Shown: positions 37,001 through 45,685 of the stretch, piece by piece
Layout of the letters: each line of letters starts with the position of its first letter
Position numbering within the stretch: the stretch's first letter is position 1
Assembly: GCF_023283885.1 (NCBI RefSeq)
Contig: NZ_JAKILA010000007.1
Coordinates: 62,001-126,000, forward strand
Source of the DNA: Shewanella basaltis
Lineage (GTDB): Bacteria > Pseudomonadota > Gammaproteobacteria > Enterobacterales > Shewanellaceae
Length of the DNA: 64,000 nt
Reading direction: 5' to 3'
Notes under the pieces: generated by a model
What the model was told of the DNA's origin: nothing
Database searches by the model: none
Seen by the model: only the letters and a program-made list of their open reading frames with translations
Program-made: the position numbers and the translations under genes

Positions 37001-37738
37001 ATCGACTTAACCGCGTTTTACGACGTATTAACCGATATCGACCGCCGCATTGCCAGCCAAAGTGCGCGTATTACCCGTGAAGTCGGTGAAGAGTTGTTTC
37101 TGGACGGCGTATCAGAGTCGGCCGTGCGCATTCGCTCGCGCATCAGTGAACTCGAGTTCTGGCCAGAGCTTGAAGTGTTTGTTAAAGCCTTTAAAGCCTG
37201 GAAAGCCGATGGCTTTAGCCAGTTACCAGACGAGCACTACACTAACTCAATGCGCCGCGCATTAGACATTATTGGCCGCGCCGCATTAACCGGTGGTATC
37301 GCCAAACTATTAGAAATTGAATTGCGCCTAAAAGAGGGCAATAGCGATTTGATTATTCGTACCGACCGCCAGCTAAACGAATCGTCTAGCCACGGTATGG
37401 CGTACCTGATTTTATGTAAGTTCTTGCTGGCATTTACCCGCTTATTGCGCGGTAAAGCCCATGTGACCATCCATTGGCCTATTGATGAGCTCGGCACCTT
37501 ACATCACACCAACGTGAAGAAGATTTTTGACGCCTGTGAAAACAATAACATTAGCGTGTTAGGGGCATTTCCAAATCCAGAATCTGAAGTGCTTAACTTA
37601 TTTGCTAACCGCTACATTATTAACAAACAAACCAAAAAATTGCAGGTGGTTAAACCTAAAACTAACCCACTTGCAGAGCGATTGTCGCAACGAAATGCTG
37701 AAACGACTCATCCCACAACGGCTAAGGAGCACAGTTAA
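34040..37738 (+). CDS. SMC-like ATPase of a Wadjet/MksBEFG-like condensin (JetC/MksB role)
   Basis: A 1232-aa protein. An N-terminal ATPase half carries the Walker A motif CGTNASGKTT (Gly30-Thr38 region). Long charged coiled coils (about residues 250-560 and 620-920) flank a central hinge-like non-coiled part (about 530-620). The C-terminal ATPase half has an NESSSHGMAYL signature-like segment (from Asn1113) and Walker B HWPIDELG (Asp1149, Glu1150). Head-coil-hinge-coil-head on one chain is the SMC/MukB/JetC plan. RBS AAAAGGA. It is first of four overlapping genes; its TAA overlaps the next ATG by one base. Not close to MukB, SMC, RecN or SbcC by motif. Confidence 0.75.
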   Translation: MPSLIRIVLINTHLPGVVELLLNGHTNICGTNASGKTTLQRLVPVFYGEYPSRVVPSTRDSFERWYLPHDSSYIIYEYQKDDGLLYQAVLASAGDGKGVNYRFIARGFELEDYIKSRNGDTIICHSMAELGREVKREGIAHTNLLNTREFRAIIQNDRSLLNTGSNRNELRTYARQFSLCDGEHSLRHIEKLAKAVHSKEGKMETVKSMIAAILEEDGVNPPTSRLNPQRVETWIRESQLVQGFEQIRPEYDKLEQEFNQLLSAELRLSSLSRGYRNDETLEAERQDRNQTLGKELNLKLRLLDDEWKDVRDELNQELSAAKGDVGKFEYELDAIEDQHAAFLDADIEQAKADLDNLPNWRSDLENLNERHKLQTEKHQDIEAAFNARRSKIAEQLHRELEALHTEQDTLREARDKQRELANDDLAQLEQQWREQTDAGKAKFSEQEYQLKLQAAELKHQVDGVTYTEDEKMRLAIFDERISLADEEQETCNAKVERLTTEERKQRAKRDQANEALRIASIRVSERENAKEELHHMLFPQSHTLLEFLRKEAQGWEQSFGKVIAPELLHRSDLHPSFTQDSSDSLFGVHLDLKAIDVPEYATSEQDLRIRFAKAEEALQSAQDIHAEAEDQLVAMNAALDAVTRELTFARTAYKNSREDLRRLFDEKRSEQQKINQAVADRKAESSKRLVQLDNELKQLHNQHLEWLAEQKDQALEARMDKNAYWQEVVGAIDNQLGQVKANIEQRRTNAKTEQKACETWYKNELKSRGVDEGTILALKKQIRELEAQISKAEQRRSEVLRYDDWYQHTWLVRKPKLQAQLADVKRAALELEQQLTAKTAEIKQRRAQLETERKACDAAQVEASENLTKLRAVMRKLAELKLPPNNDEAIGSIGERLRQGEDLLLKRDYLMGSVKQYVEHFDSVIASKSGSSLAEFWERARDESSFVNDKGIRLLDYRKLVPQLEQLLNVMVPQSLMAIREQGRIFGIDLTAFYDVLTDIDRRIASQSARITREVGEELFLDGVSESAVRIRSRISELEFWPELEVFVKAFKAWKADGFSQLPDEHYTNSMRRALDIIGRAALTGGIAKLLEIELRLKEGNSDLIIRTDRQLNESSSHGMAYLILCKFLLAFTRLLRGKAHVTIHWPIDELGTLHHTNVKKIFDACENNNISVLGAFPNPESEVLNLFANRYIINKQTKKLQVVKPKTNPLAERLSQRNAETTHPTTAKEHS

Positions 37739-38391
37739 TGTCTGATTCAAATGAAACAACCTTAGTGGGAACCAGTGCGTTAATTGAACAGCTACTGCGG
37801 GGCGAGTTTATTTGCCGAGTGACCAACGAAGACGGCTGGCGCGCACTAAAAAACAACAGCACCCGTGAGCGGATAGAAACGTACTTAAATCAAATTAACC
37901 GCACCTTGGCCAGCGCAGGTGAAGGTGAAGTGTTTTTTTGTGGTTATCTACAGCTTGGCGATGCCGAGCGCAAAGTGATTTCATCGCAGTTTAAAGACAT
38001 TTGCTCGGCGTTAATTCCGCTGGTGGAATGGTTAGTGTTAGTGCAAGAGGCTAGCGGTCAGGATGCGCCATTAAGTGAAGGAGCACCGATACGCTTAACC
38101 GACTTACAAGCACGCATAGAAGACACCCCGGCCTTTAGGGAGCAGTTAACCAAACTTAGCCAGTATCGCCTATTTGGCTCCAGCAGCAGTAATGTCGACG
38201 GCCAAATTAAGTTGGTGTTTAAACGCCTCGTTGAACTGGGTTATTTAACTAAACCCAACAGCGAGAAACAAATTTATATTGCCACCGGCAAGCTTGATTA
38301 TTTGTATGAAGTCATTCGCTTTATTGACGAAACTGAAGGCCTAAGTCTTGAGGCACAAGCTGAAACGGCGACCCAAAGGGAGTTAATATGA
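37738..38391 (+). CDS. MksE/JetB-like small condensin subunit
   Basis: A 217-aa protein placed directly after the SMC-like gene (stop and start overlap, TAATG). LIEQLLRGEFICRVTNEDGW near the start (about 16-35) and paired winged-helix-like segments ending FKRLVELGYLTKPNSEKQI resemble MksE/MukE/JetB kite proteins, DUF4194 in standard Wadjet. Similarity is in size, fold-like pattern and position, not in a diagnostic motif. Likely forms a dimer bound to the kleisin in the next gene. The stop overlaps the next start (ATGA). Confidence 0.6.
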   Translation: MSDSNETTLVGTSALIEQLLRGEFICRVTNEDGWRALKNNSTRERIETYLNQINRTLASAGEGEVFFCGYLQLGDAERKVISSQFKDICSALIPLVEWLVLVQEASGQDAPLSEGAPIRLTDLQARIEDTPAFREQLTKLSQYRLFGSSSSNVDGQIKLVFKRLVELGYLTKPNSEKQIYIATGKLDYLYEVIRFIDETEGLSLEAQAETATQRELI

Positions 38392-39608
38392 GCAGCAACT
38401 TACACCAAGCTGGGGTAAAGCTGCTCAAACAACTCGGGCGGCATGCCGATGTGATCATGGATGCCTATTTAGCGGGGTCGATTAACGACACCGCCCATGA
38501 TGCAGGCGTAATTGAAAAACTTAAAAAAAGCGGCATTTTATGGCGACCAGAGCCAGATCAGGAGCTGCGTTTAAAGCGTTCTGTTAGGGCGTTACTTGAA
38601 GAGGCCTTAAGCGATGAACGTAACCGCCAAATTGACTCTAATGTTGGCTCATCTTTAGCCACCATAAAAACCCTGGCCGATCACTATAAAGAGGCGCGTC
38701 ACAATGTTGATTACAGCGCTGCAGAAGCTTATTTGGCCGACTTAAACGAGCACGTTTACAGCTTTACCGACAGCTTACGTTATTCGATTAGGGTGTTGTG
38801 GGGGCGCATTAATAACGAGTTTGGTTATGTCGGGACCATCAGTGCCAAAATTCGCGAAAACGAATTGGCCCAAAGCCAAGTGTCTGACTTACTCAACGGC
38901 CTGGACATGTTCCAGTTTAGTGAGCTTGGTGAGATTGCCGGCGACATTCGTGAATTGCGCCGCTTATTAATGACCAGCCTGCAAGAAACCCTAAGCCAGT
39001 GCACTCAAGAGCTGAGTATTGTACAGAGTCGGTTATATGAGTTATTAGGCCGCTTTAGGCAAATTCAAGGCCGCACTCGGTTACTTAAAGGCTGGTTACT
39101 GCACACCGACATGCACCCAGATTATCAAGTCGATAACCATGTGGGCCATAAAAAAATACCAAACTTATTTAATTGCGCTGAAGCGTTGCTCGCCCCTGCC
39201 AGTGTCGATGTGAGTAATCCGCATCACGAGCTGGAGCTCATGAGTTTAGTGGCACAAGTGAAAGCCATTAGCCGTGATACGCTGCCATCAATTGCACGTG
39301 AGCAAAATGTCACTTTTGAGATGAGCGACAGCGAAGATTTTGATATCCCAGAAAATCCACTCAAAATTGCCGTGGATGAGTATTTCTGTGAGGTGATTGA
39401 TTCAGGTTTGCGCCAATCAGCATTGAGCTATTTAACCGACAAGCAATTACAGTGGGATGCAGAAAGTTGGCTCTACCAAGTGATTGGTGGCTACGAAGGC
39501 TTGGCTGATGAGCATAAAAATTACTTTGAGTTAGAACCAATTGGCAAACCCGATCCTGTCTATAACGGTAATTTTATCATTCATGATGTTGAGTTATGGC
39601 TAGCCTAA
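38388..39608 (+). CDS. kleisin-like subunit (JetA/MksF role)
   Basis: A 406-aa protein, similar in length to MukF (440) and JetA. The N-terminal part (about 1-80) looks like a winged helix, the middle (about 90-235) is alpha-helical, and the C-terminal part (about 330-406) could be the second winged helix that caps an SMC head. No diagnostic motif is visible; the assignment rests on operon position between the small subunit and the TOPRIM gene and on helical pattern. Starts by 4-nt overlap with the preceding gene and overlaps the next by 13 nt. Confidence 0.55.
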   Translation: MSSNLHQAGVKLLKQLGRHADVIMDAYLAGSINDTAHDAGVIEKLKKSGILWRPEPDQELRLKRSVRALLEEALSDERNRQIDSNVGSSLATIKTLADHYKEARHNVDYSAAEAYLADLNEHVYSFTDSLRYSIRVLWGRINNEFGYVGTISAKIRENELAQSQVSDLLNGLDMFQFSELGEIAGDIRELRRLLMTSLQETLSQCTQELSIVQSRLYELLGRFRQIQGRTRLLKGWLLHTDMHPDYQVDNHVGHKKIPNLFNCAEALLAPASVDVSNPHHELELMSLVAQVKAISRDTLPSIAREQNVTFEMSDSEDFDIPENPLKIAVDEYFCEVIDSGLRQSALSYLTDKQLQWDAESWLYQVIGGYEGLADEHKNYFELEPIGKPDPVYNGNFIIHDVELWLA

Positions 39609-40543
39609 CTCAGAGCCAATTACAGTTATTGGCCCGCGCGGCAAAGCAACAATTGCCGCGCGTGGCTTTTAATGCCAATTGGAAAAAACTGTATCAGATA
39701 TGGCAAATCGGTGAGCCCGATGGCGCTGAAAAATACCTGTATTTAACTGCTAAAGATTACGCATTATTGCGAGAAATGGCGCAGATTGACTCAGGTCTAG
39801 ACATTCTCTCGCTCGATTTTGATGTACCTCGCCAGCAAATGGCGCAGCAAAGTGCGAATGAGAAATACGCAAATATTCGCCCAGATGCCGACCATGTATT
39901 AATTAAACTTGCGCCTAATATTACTCAGTCTCTACTCTCTCAATCTGCTGTAGCCGGTGTTTTGCACTTCTTAAGTGGCTCGCTGCGCTTAAAAGTCGAT
40001 GCCGCCGTTGCCCTTTGTCAGCAACTTAACATTAAGCAGCTCATCGTGGTCGAAAACCTCGACAGCTTTGACAATCTATTTGCTTATTCATTTACCCCCG
40101 CGTTACAGCCAATCATCGACAACAGCATGGTGTTGTATCGTGGCAGCCATGATTATTCACCGGCAGGGCGCAAACGTTTTTTACATCTGATTGCCGCACG
40201 TGAAGTAGATGTCATCGCTTTTACCGACCTTGATCCCGCAGGGTTGATGATTGCGAATACGCTTGAGCATTGCCGTAGCATGATAGTGCCGCAATGGGTG
40301 CTTGAGGCGCCAGATGAGTTGCTCGCTATCGGGCAAATTAACTCGGCCAGTGACTTTAATAAACAACATAAGCAATTAACTTATCTTAACAATATGCTGT
40401 TGCAAGCCTCTTGCAACACGGCTCCCCAGGCATCCCAATGGCTTAAGTTAATTCAGTGGATTGCTCGCCACCATGTCAGTATTAAGCAGCAACATATGCT
40501 GGCAAATGCATTACGCCTCGATCGCATCGGTATCGACCGTTAA
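39596..40543 (+). CDS. JetD/MksG-like TOPRIM-domain protein
   Basis: A 315-aa protein with a predicted winged-helix N-terminal part and a TOPRIM domain: Glu153 in LIVVENLDSF and the Asp-X-Asp pair Asp211/Asp213 in AFTDLDPAGL. The order and spacing (about 58 residues) are those of topoisomerase VI-A and JetD. In Wadjet, JetD is the nuclease that cuts plasmid DNA after loop extrusion; MksG does this in Corynebacterium. The 13-nt overlap with the preceding gene shows tight coupling. Last gene of the four-gene operon; no strong terminator is visible after it. Confidence 0.68.
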   Translation: MASLTQSQLQLLARAAKQQLPRVAFNANWKKLYQIWQIGEPDGAEKYLYLTAKDYALLREMAQIDSGLDILSLDFDVPRQQMAQQSANEKYANIRPDADHVLIKLAPNITQSLLSQSAVAGVLHFLSGSLRLKVDAAVALCQQLNIKQLIVVENLDSFDNLFAYSFTPALQPIIDNSMVLYRGSHDYSPAGRKRFLHLIAAREVDVIAFTDLDPAGLMIANTLEHCRSMIVPQWVLEAPDELLAIGQINSASDFNKQHKQLTYLNNMLLQASCNTAPQASQWLKLIQWIARHHVSIKQQHMLANALRLDRIGIDR

Positions 40544-40600
40544 GGGCTATTTTTTGCTGCGACTCCGTTGTGACCTCTTTTAAAATAGTTTTTGTGACGG

Positions 40601-40782
40601 GTTATACCAAGATTACAATATTTTTAATTACCATAATGCATTGTTATTTATATATTTTTTGTAACTTTTGTTATGAGTGGTGTTTTTGTGTGCGCTTTTG
40701 TTTATCAAGGTGATTGAAATATTGCGCACAATGTCTCAGTATTTCAGCGCTCGAAAAGAATAAGCACCAGGATTGGTATAAC
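40601..40782. repeat. repeat C: 182-bp segment bounded by 10-bp perfect inverted repeats
   Basis: GTTATACCAA (40601-40610) and TTGGTATAAC (40773-40782) are perfect inverted repeats bounding AT-rich non-coding DNA. The right end read inwards, ATACCAATCCTGGTGC, resembles the ends of repeat B. It fills most of the gap between the SMC-like operon and the symporter gene and may carry the latter's promoter. Confidence 0.45.
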
Positions 40783-40827
40783 AATAATCAGCAACATTAA
40801 GTTGCCATTTCGAATGGGAAAGAACAG

Positions 40828-42087
40828 ATGACAAAATCACTTTCAGCACGGATCTTTATTGGTCTATTTTTAGGTGTGCTACTTGGCAGTATTGTGCAAT
40901 TTGCACTCGCCGATAACGCCTTTTTTGGTGGTACACTTGTGACGTTAGCAGGTGGTATCGGTACCATGTTTGTTAATATGATCATGATGTTAGTTGTACC
41001 GTTAGTGTTTGTCAGTATTGTGTGTGGCGTGTGCGAGTTACAAGATTTAAAAAGCTTTGGCCGCTTAGGTGGTAAAACCTTTGGTTTTTACATTATTAAT
41101 ACCGTTGTTGCGATCTTAGCTGCATTTACCGTCGCCATGATATTTGAACCAGGCAAAGGCGTTGATATGTCGAGCAATGGCTCAGTGGATATTACCGCGA
41201 CAGAATTGCCAGATTTAATGTCACTTATTGTGAGCATTGTGCCTAATAATCCATTTTCAGCGTTTACTTCTGGCAACATGTTGCAAGTGATTTTTATGGC
41301 GCTACTGATGGGCGGCGTGATTAAATCGATGGGCGCGTCGGTTGAGGGTGCTGTAAAGGGCTTTCAAACGGCCAATAAAATCATGATGCGCTTAATTGGA
41401 TTGGTAATGAGCCTTGCGCCATACGGTGTATTTGCCTTGATGTTTAAACTAGGCGCCACATTAGAGCCTGAAATTTTTGTCAGTGTGGTTGAATACCTGG
41501 TATTGATTTTAGCGCTATTATTGATTTGGATTTTCATCGTTTACCCTATCGCTGTTAGCGCATTTACCCCTGTTTCGGCTAAAACGTTTCGCGATAAAAT
41601 CCAAGAGCAAATCTTGTTTTCACTTTCAACGGCAAGTTCTAATGCCACCATCCCTGTCACCATGCGCACCTTGACCGACAAACTGGGCGTAAGCCAAGCT
41701 GTTGCCGGTTTTGGCGTGCCATTAGGCGCTACGATGAACATGGGTGGGGTATCGATTTATATCACCATCGCCATATTCTTTGTTGCTAATGCGTTTGGTA
41801 TGCCGATAAGCAATGATCAAATTCCTTCTCTATTATTTAGCGTGTTTTTGCTTTCAGTGGGTGCAGGTGGTGTACCAGGTGGTGGCATGGTCATGATTGG
41901 GGTATTGATTTATCAAATGGGCTTGCCGGTAGAAGCGTTTGTGATTGTGGCCGCACTTGACCGAATTATTGATATGGTACTGACTTCTTGTAACGTAGTG
42001 GGTGACACTGCGGTACTGACTATTGTTGACCAGACCGAGAAAAAGCATCAAGTGACTGAAGAGAGCTTAGTGACAGCGAAAGAATAA
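40828..42087 (+). CDS. dicarboxylate/amino-acid:cation symporter (DAACS family)
   Basis: A 419-aa GltP/DctA-family transporter. About eight membrane helices plus two re-entrant loops are implied. The serine-rich loop STASSNATIPVT, the helix-7 motif GATMNMGG, the second loop GVPGGG and a substrate-binding helix with DRIIDMVLTSCNVVGD are all visible. The Cys in the last motif stands where the specificity residue lies: Arg is usual in glutamate or aspartate carriers, Cys or Thr in neutral amino-acid carriers. A neutral substrate is therefore possible. RBS GGAAAGAA. Confidence 0.88.
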   Translation: MTKSLSARIFIGLFLGVLLGSIVQFALADNAFFGGTLVTLAGGIGTMFVNMIMMLVVPLVFVSIVCGVCELQDLKSFGRLGGKTFGFYIINTVVAILAAFTVAMIFEPGKGVDMSSNGSVDITATELPDLMSLIVSIVPNNPFSAFTSGNMLQVIFMALLMGGVIKSMGASVEGAVKGFQTANKIMMRLIGLVMSLAPYGVFALMFKLGATLEPEIFVSVVEYLVLILALLLIWIFIVYPIAVSAFTPVSAKTFRDKIQEQILFSLSTASSNATIPVTMRTLTDKLGVSQAVAGFGVPLGATMNMGGVSIYITIAIFFVANAFGMPISNDQIPSLLFSVFLLSVGAGGVPGGGMVMIGVLIYQMGLPVEAFVIVAALDRIIDMVLTSCNVVGDTAVLTIVDQTEKKHQVTEESLVTAKE

Positions 42088-42105
42088 GTGATTTTTGCAT
42101 GATAT

Positions 42106-42135
42106 AAAAAGCCGCTCAATGATCTATTGAGCGGC
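42106..42135. terminator. bidirectional terminator between symporter and fbp
   Basis: GCCGCTCAAT (42111-42120) pairs with ATTGAGCGGC (42126-42135), loop GATCT, with an A5 tract at 42106 that reads T5 on the fbp strand. Confidence 0.85.
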
Positions 42136-42147
42136 GTTACAACCCAT

Positions 42148-43140
42148 TTAGTCAATCGATGGTTCTTCGCTGTAATCGATACCGTGATAGCTTAAGCAGA
42201 TATCAACTTCATTCGCGCTGCCTAGAATGACTGCAACACGCTGGTGGATTTCAGTGGGTTGAATATCCAAAATGGTTTGGTAACCAGTTGAGGCTTTACC
42301 GCCAGCTTGCTCCACAAGCAATGCCATGGGATTGGCTTCATACATTAGGCGTAATTTAAAGGGTTTAGCCGGGTTTTTATTGTCTGTTGGGTAGGTAAAA
42401 ATACCGCCACGGCATAATACGCGGTGCACATCACCCACCATAGCGGCAATCCAACGCATGTTAAAAGACTGCTCACGCGGACCTATTTTACCTAGTAATA
42501 AGTCGGCAATGTAAGTTTGCATTGGCGCTTCCCAAAAGCGCTGGTTAGACATGTTAATCGCAAACTCAGCAGTATCTGGCGTGATTTGCACATTGTCGTT
42601 AGTCAATAAAAAGGTTTGGCTGTCTGGGTCTAGGGTATAAAACTGCGTACCTTGACCAGTGGTTAAGGCCATCATGGTTGATGGGCCATAAAGCACGTAA
42701 CCCGCTGCAACTTGGTTACGTCCAGCCTGTAAAAAGCTTTGTTCGTTAAACTCGCCTGCAGGGGCCGGTAATACCGAAAAAATTGTGCCAACGAGTGAGT
42801 TAATGTCGATGTTAGATGAGCCATCTAAGGGATCAAAACTCACTAGGTATTGACCTTGTGCGTTGGCTTCTACAACGTAATCCTCTTCTTCTGAGGCGAT
42901 GCCGCGCACTGTACTGTCAGCCTTTAAGGTATCTTTAAGCATGTCGTTTGTGATGACATCCAGTTTTTTCTGGGTTTCACCTTGAACGTTTTCTTGCTCT
43001 GTTGCGCCTAATACCCCCGCTAACGCGCCGTGACGAACAGCACCGCTAATGGCGATTGAGGTTTCTGCTAAGGTAACGAGTAATTGCGTTAATGACGCAT
43101 TGACTGCTTGAGCGCTAAGGGTTTGGGCCAAAGTCTGCAT
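42148..43140 (-). CDS. fbp: fructose-1,6-bisphosphatase class I
   Basis: A 330-aa class I FBPase, the committed step of gluconeogenesis. Metal-binding EEED (about residue 103) and [10 protein letters not shown] (about 124-133), then [13 protein letters not shown] and the substrate site with GGKAS are conserved. Cytoplasmic; Mg-dependent. Length as in E. coli Fbp. Convergent with the symporter gene and divergent from the peptidase gene. Confidence 0.95.
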   Translation of the reverse strand: MQTLAQTLSAQAVNASLTQLLVTLAETSIAISGAVRHGALAGVLGATEQENVQGETQKKLDVITNDMLKDTLKADSTVRGIASEEEDYVVEANAQGQYLVSFDPLDGSSNIDINSLVGTIFSVLPAPAGEFNEQSFLQAGRNQVAAGYVLYGPSTMMALTTGQGTQFYTLDPDSQTFLLTNDNVQITPDTAEFAINMSNQRFWEAPMQTYIADLLLGKIGPREQSFNMRWIAAMVGDVHRVLCRGGIFTYPTDNKNPAKPFKLRLMYEANPMALLVEQAGGKASTGYQTILDIQPTEIHQRVAVILGSANEVDICLSYHGIDYSEEPSID

Positions 43141-43314
43141 GATTTTTCCTATGAGATTTTGCGAGGTTAAGGTCGATGTTGTTCATTTTTATCAGTTATC
43201 TGTAAATCATACCCCACAATGATGTTAATTTCAGCGATTGTTATCCAAGGTTTTGGTTTTGCCGTAAATTCAGGCAAAATGTTGACTGATTGTTTGCCCC
43301 AAGGATTCATTATA

Positions 43315-45609
43315 ATGACAACAACATGGAAGCAGCATGCTTTAGCAGCAATGACTGTCGCGCCATTATTTTTTATTAGCCAGATTTCTCAAGCCGCACA
43401 AGGCAATACCATGACTTCATTAACGACCGCGCCGTTAACGGCAATAAAAGGTAATAGCACGCCACTGACGATAGAACGTATTCATGCATCTCCTGCATTG
43501 GCGGGGGCGAGCCCGCGCGGCTTAGCCTTGTCACCTGACGGTAAGCGAGTGACCTATTTATCAAGCCGTGCCGATAATCAACATTTTTATGATTTATGGC
43601 AAATGAACATTGCCACGGGTGAGCGCAGCATCTTGATAAATGCAGAGCTGCTAGCCAGCGGTGAGCTGTCTGATGAAGAAAAAGCCCGCCGCGAACGCCA
43701 ACGTATCTATGGCGAAGGGATCATGGAATACTTTTGGTCTGAAAACAGCCAAAGTATTTTAATTCCTGCAGCAGGGCAATTGTATTTATATGATGTTGCC
43801 AGCAATAAGGTGACTGAGCTTAATACAGGAGAGGGCTTTGCCACCGATGCGCGTTTGTCGCCTAAAGGCCACTATGTGTCGTTTGTGCGCGATCAAAACC
43901 TGTATGTGCTAGCTCTCGATACCCAAAAAGTCAGCGCATTAACCACAGATGGTAAAGGCCCTATCAAAAATGCCATGGCAGAGTTTGTTGCCCAGGAAGA
44001 AATGGATCGTATGACAGGTTATTGGTGGGCGCCCGATGAGTCGGCAATTGCCTTTACCCGTATTGATGAATCGGGTGTGGAGTTAGTGACTCGCAATGAA
44101 ATTTACGCCGATGGCATTAAACTCACCGAGCAACGTTACCCCTATGCAGGCAAAGCGAACGTTGAAATTGCCCTTGGTGTGGTGAGCTTGCAAGATAAAA
44201 GCATTAATTGGATTGATTTAGGCAAACAAAAAGACATGTATTTACCGCGTGTTGATTGGCTACCCGACAGCAAGTATGTGTCTTTTCAATGGCAAAGTCG
44301 TGATCAACAAGCATTAGACTTGCGGATTGCCGCGGTGAGTCAACCAGAACAAGCTAACACAGTGATTGAAGAGCGCAGTAAGGCGTGGGTAAACCTCAAC
44401 AATGACCTGCATTTTTTAAAACAGCAATCAGCATTCATTTGGGGCTCAGAGCGCGACGGTTTTAATCATCTGTACTTGTTTGACCTACAAGGTAAGCTGC
44501 TTAAACAATTAACCCAAGGTGATTGGGCTGTTGATGTGCTTGAATTTGTCGATGAGGCCAGTGGTTGGGTGTATTTTAGTGGCCGTAAAGACAGTGTGAT
44601 AGAGCGTCATTTATATCGAGTTAATATGAACATAGGCGTTGAGTCAATTGAGCGTATTAGCCAAACCGCTGGCATGCATGATGCTGTTTTTGCCGATAAA
44701 AGCCCGGTGTATTTAGACTACTTTAATAGCCTACAACAACCGCCACAGATCAGTTTACACAATGACTCGGGTAAATTATTAGCCTGGGTTGAGCAAAACG
44801 AAATCAATGAGACGCATCCACTCTATGATGTGGCTGGTTTATGGCAAATGCCTGAATTTGGCCAATTAAAAGCAGAAGATGGCCAGCCATTAATGTACCG
44901 TTTATTTAAACCTGTGCCGTTTGATGCCAATAAAAAGTATCCAGTGGTGGTGCGCGTTTATGGCGGTCCACACGCCCAGTTAGTGGTTAACAGCTGGAGC
45001 GAAGCAGACTATTTTACTCAGTATTTACTGCAACAAGGCTATGCGGTATTTCAGCTAGATAATCGTGGCTCGGCTCACCGTGGAACTGAATTTGAATATG
45101 TGATTTATCAAAACATGGGTGATGCTGAAGTTAATGACCAAAAAGTGGGTGTGGATTATTTACGCAGCCTGCCTTTTATTGATGCTGAAAACGTGGCGAT
45201 TTATGGTCACAGCTACGGCGGCTACATGGCATTGATGAGTCAGTTTAAGGCGCCAGATTATTTTAAAGCGGCTATTTCAGGTGCACCGGTAACCGACTGG
45301 CGTTTATACGATACCCATTATACCGAGCGTTACATGGGCAACCCAGACACCAATAAACAAGGCTATGATGCCAGCAGCATTTTACCTTATGTAAAAAATT
45401 ACCAGTCAGGTTTGCTGATGTACCATGGTATGGCAGATGATAACGTGTTGTTTGAAAACAGCACACGCGTTTATAAAGCATTGCAAGATGAGGGGAAATT
45501 ATTCCAGATGATGGATTACCCAGGGTCTAAGCATTCTATGCGCGGCGAGAAAGTACGTAATCATTTATATAAATCGTTAGCGGCATTTTTAGACCAGCAA
45601 TTGAAATAA
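43315..45609 (+). CDS. dipeptidyl-peptidase IV-type S9 serine peptidase
   Basis: About 764 aa from the ATG at 43315. That start has AAGGA upstream and gives a signal peptide ending at QAAQG; the longer frame has no such site. An N-terminal beta-propeller domain (about 60-520) carries the substrate-anchoring double Glu in EFVAQEEMDRMTG. The C-terminal alpha/beta hydrolase domain has Ser in YGHSYGGYM, Asp in MADDNVLF and His in GSKHSM. It removes Xaa-Pro dipeptides from peptides in the periplasm. Consistent with a peptide-consuming lifestyle. Confidence 0.92.
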   Translation: MTTTWKQHALAAMTVAPLFFISQISQAAQGNTMTSLTTAPLTAIKGNSTPLTIERIHASPALAGASPRGLALSPDGKRVTYLSSRADNQHFYDLWQMNIATGERSILINAELLASGELSDEEKARRERQRIYGEGIMEYFWSENSQSILIPAAGQLYLYDVASNKVTELNTGEGFATDARLSPKGHYVSFVRDQNLYVLALDTQKVSALTTDGKGPIKNAMAEFVAQEEMDRMTGYWWAPDESAIAFTRIDESGVELVTRNEIYADGIKLTEQRYPYAGKANVEIALGVVSLQDKSINWIDLGKQKDMYLPRVDWLPDSKYVSFQWQSRDQQALDLRIAAVSQPEQANTVIEERSKAWVNLNNDLHFLKQQSAFIWGSERDGFNHLYLFDLQGKLLKQLTQGDWAVDVLEFVDEASGWVYFSGRKDSVIERHLYRVNMNIGVESIERISQTAGMHDAVFADKSPVYLDYFNSLQQPPQISLHNDSGKLLAWVEQNEINETHPLYDVAGLWQMPEFGQLKAEDGQPLMYRLFKPVPFDANKKYPVVVRVYGGPHAQLVVNSWSEADYFTQYLLQQGYAVFQLDNRGSAHRGTEFEYVIYQNMGDAEVNDQKVGVDYLRSLPFIDAENVAIYGHSYGGYMALMSQFKAPDYFKAAISGAPVTDWRLYDTHYTERYMGNPDTNKQGYDASSILPYVKNYQSGLLMYHGMADDNVLFENSTRVYKALQDEGKLFQMMDYPGSKHSMRGEKVRNHLYKSLAAFLDQQLK

Positions 45610-45638
45610 TCATAAACTAATCGCTAAAAGCGGACATA

Positions 45639-45667
45639 AAAAAACCAGGTTAATCACCTGGTTTTTT
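45639..45667. terminator. bidirectional terminator between peptidase and arcA
   Basis: Stem AAAAAACCAGGT (45639-45650) with ACCTGGTTTTTT (45656-45667), loop TAATC. Confidence 0.88.
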
Positions 45668-45685
45668 ATTGGGTAACAGCCAAGA

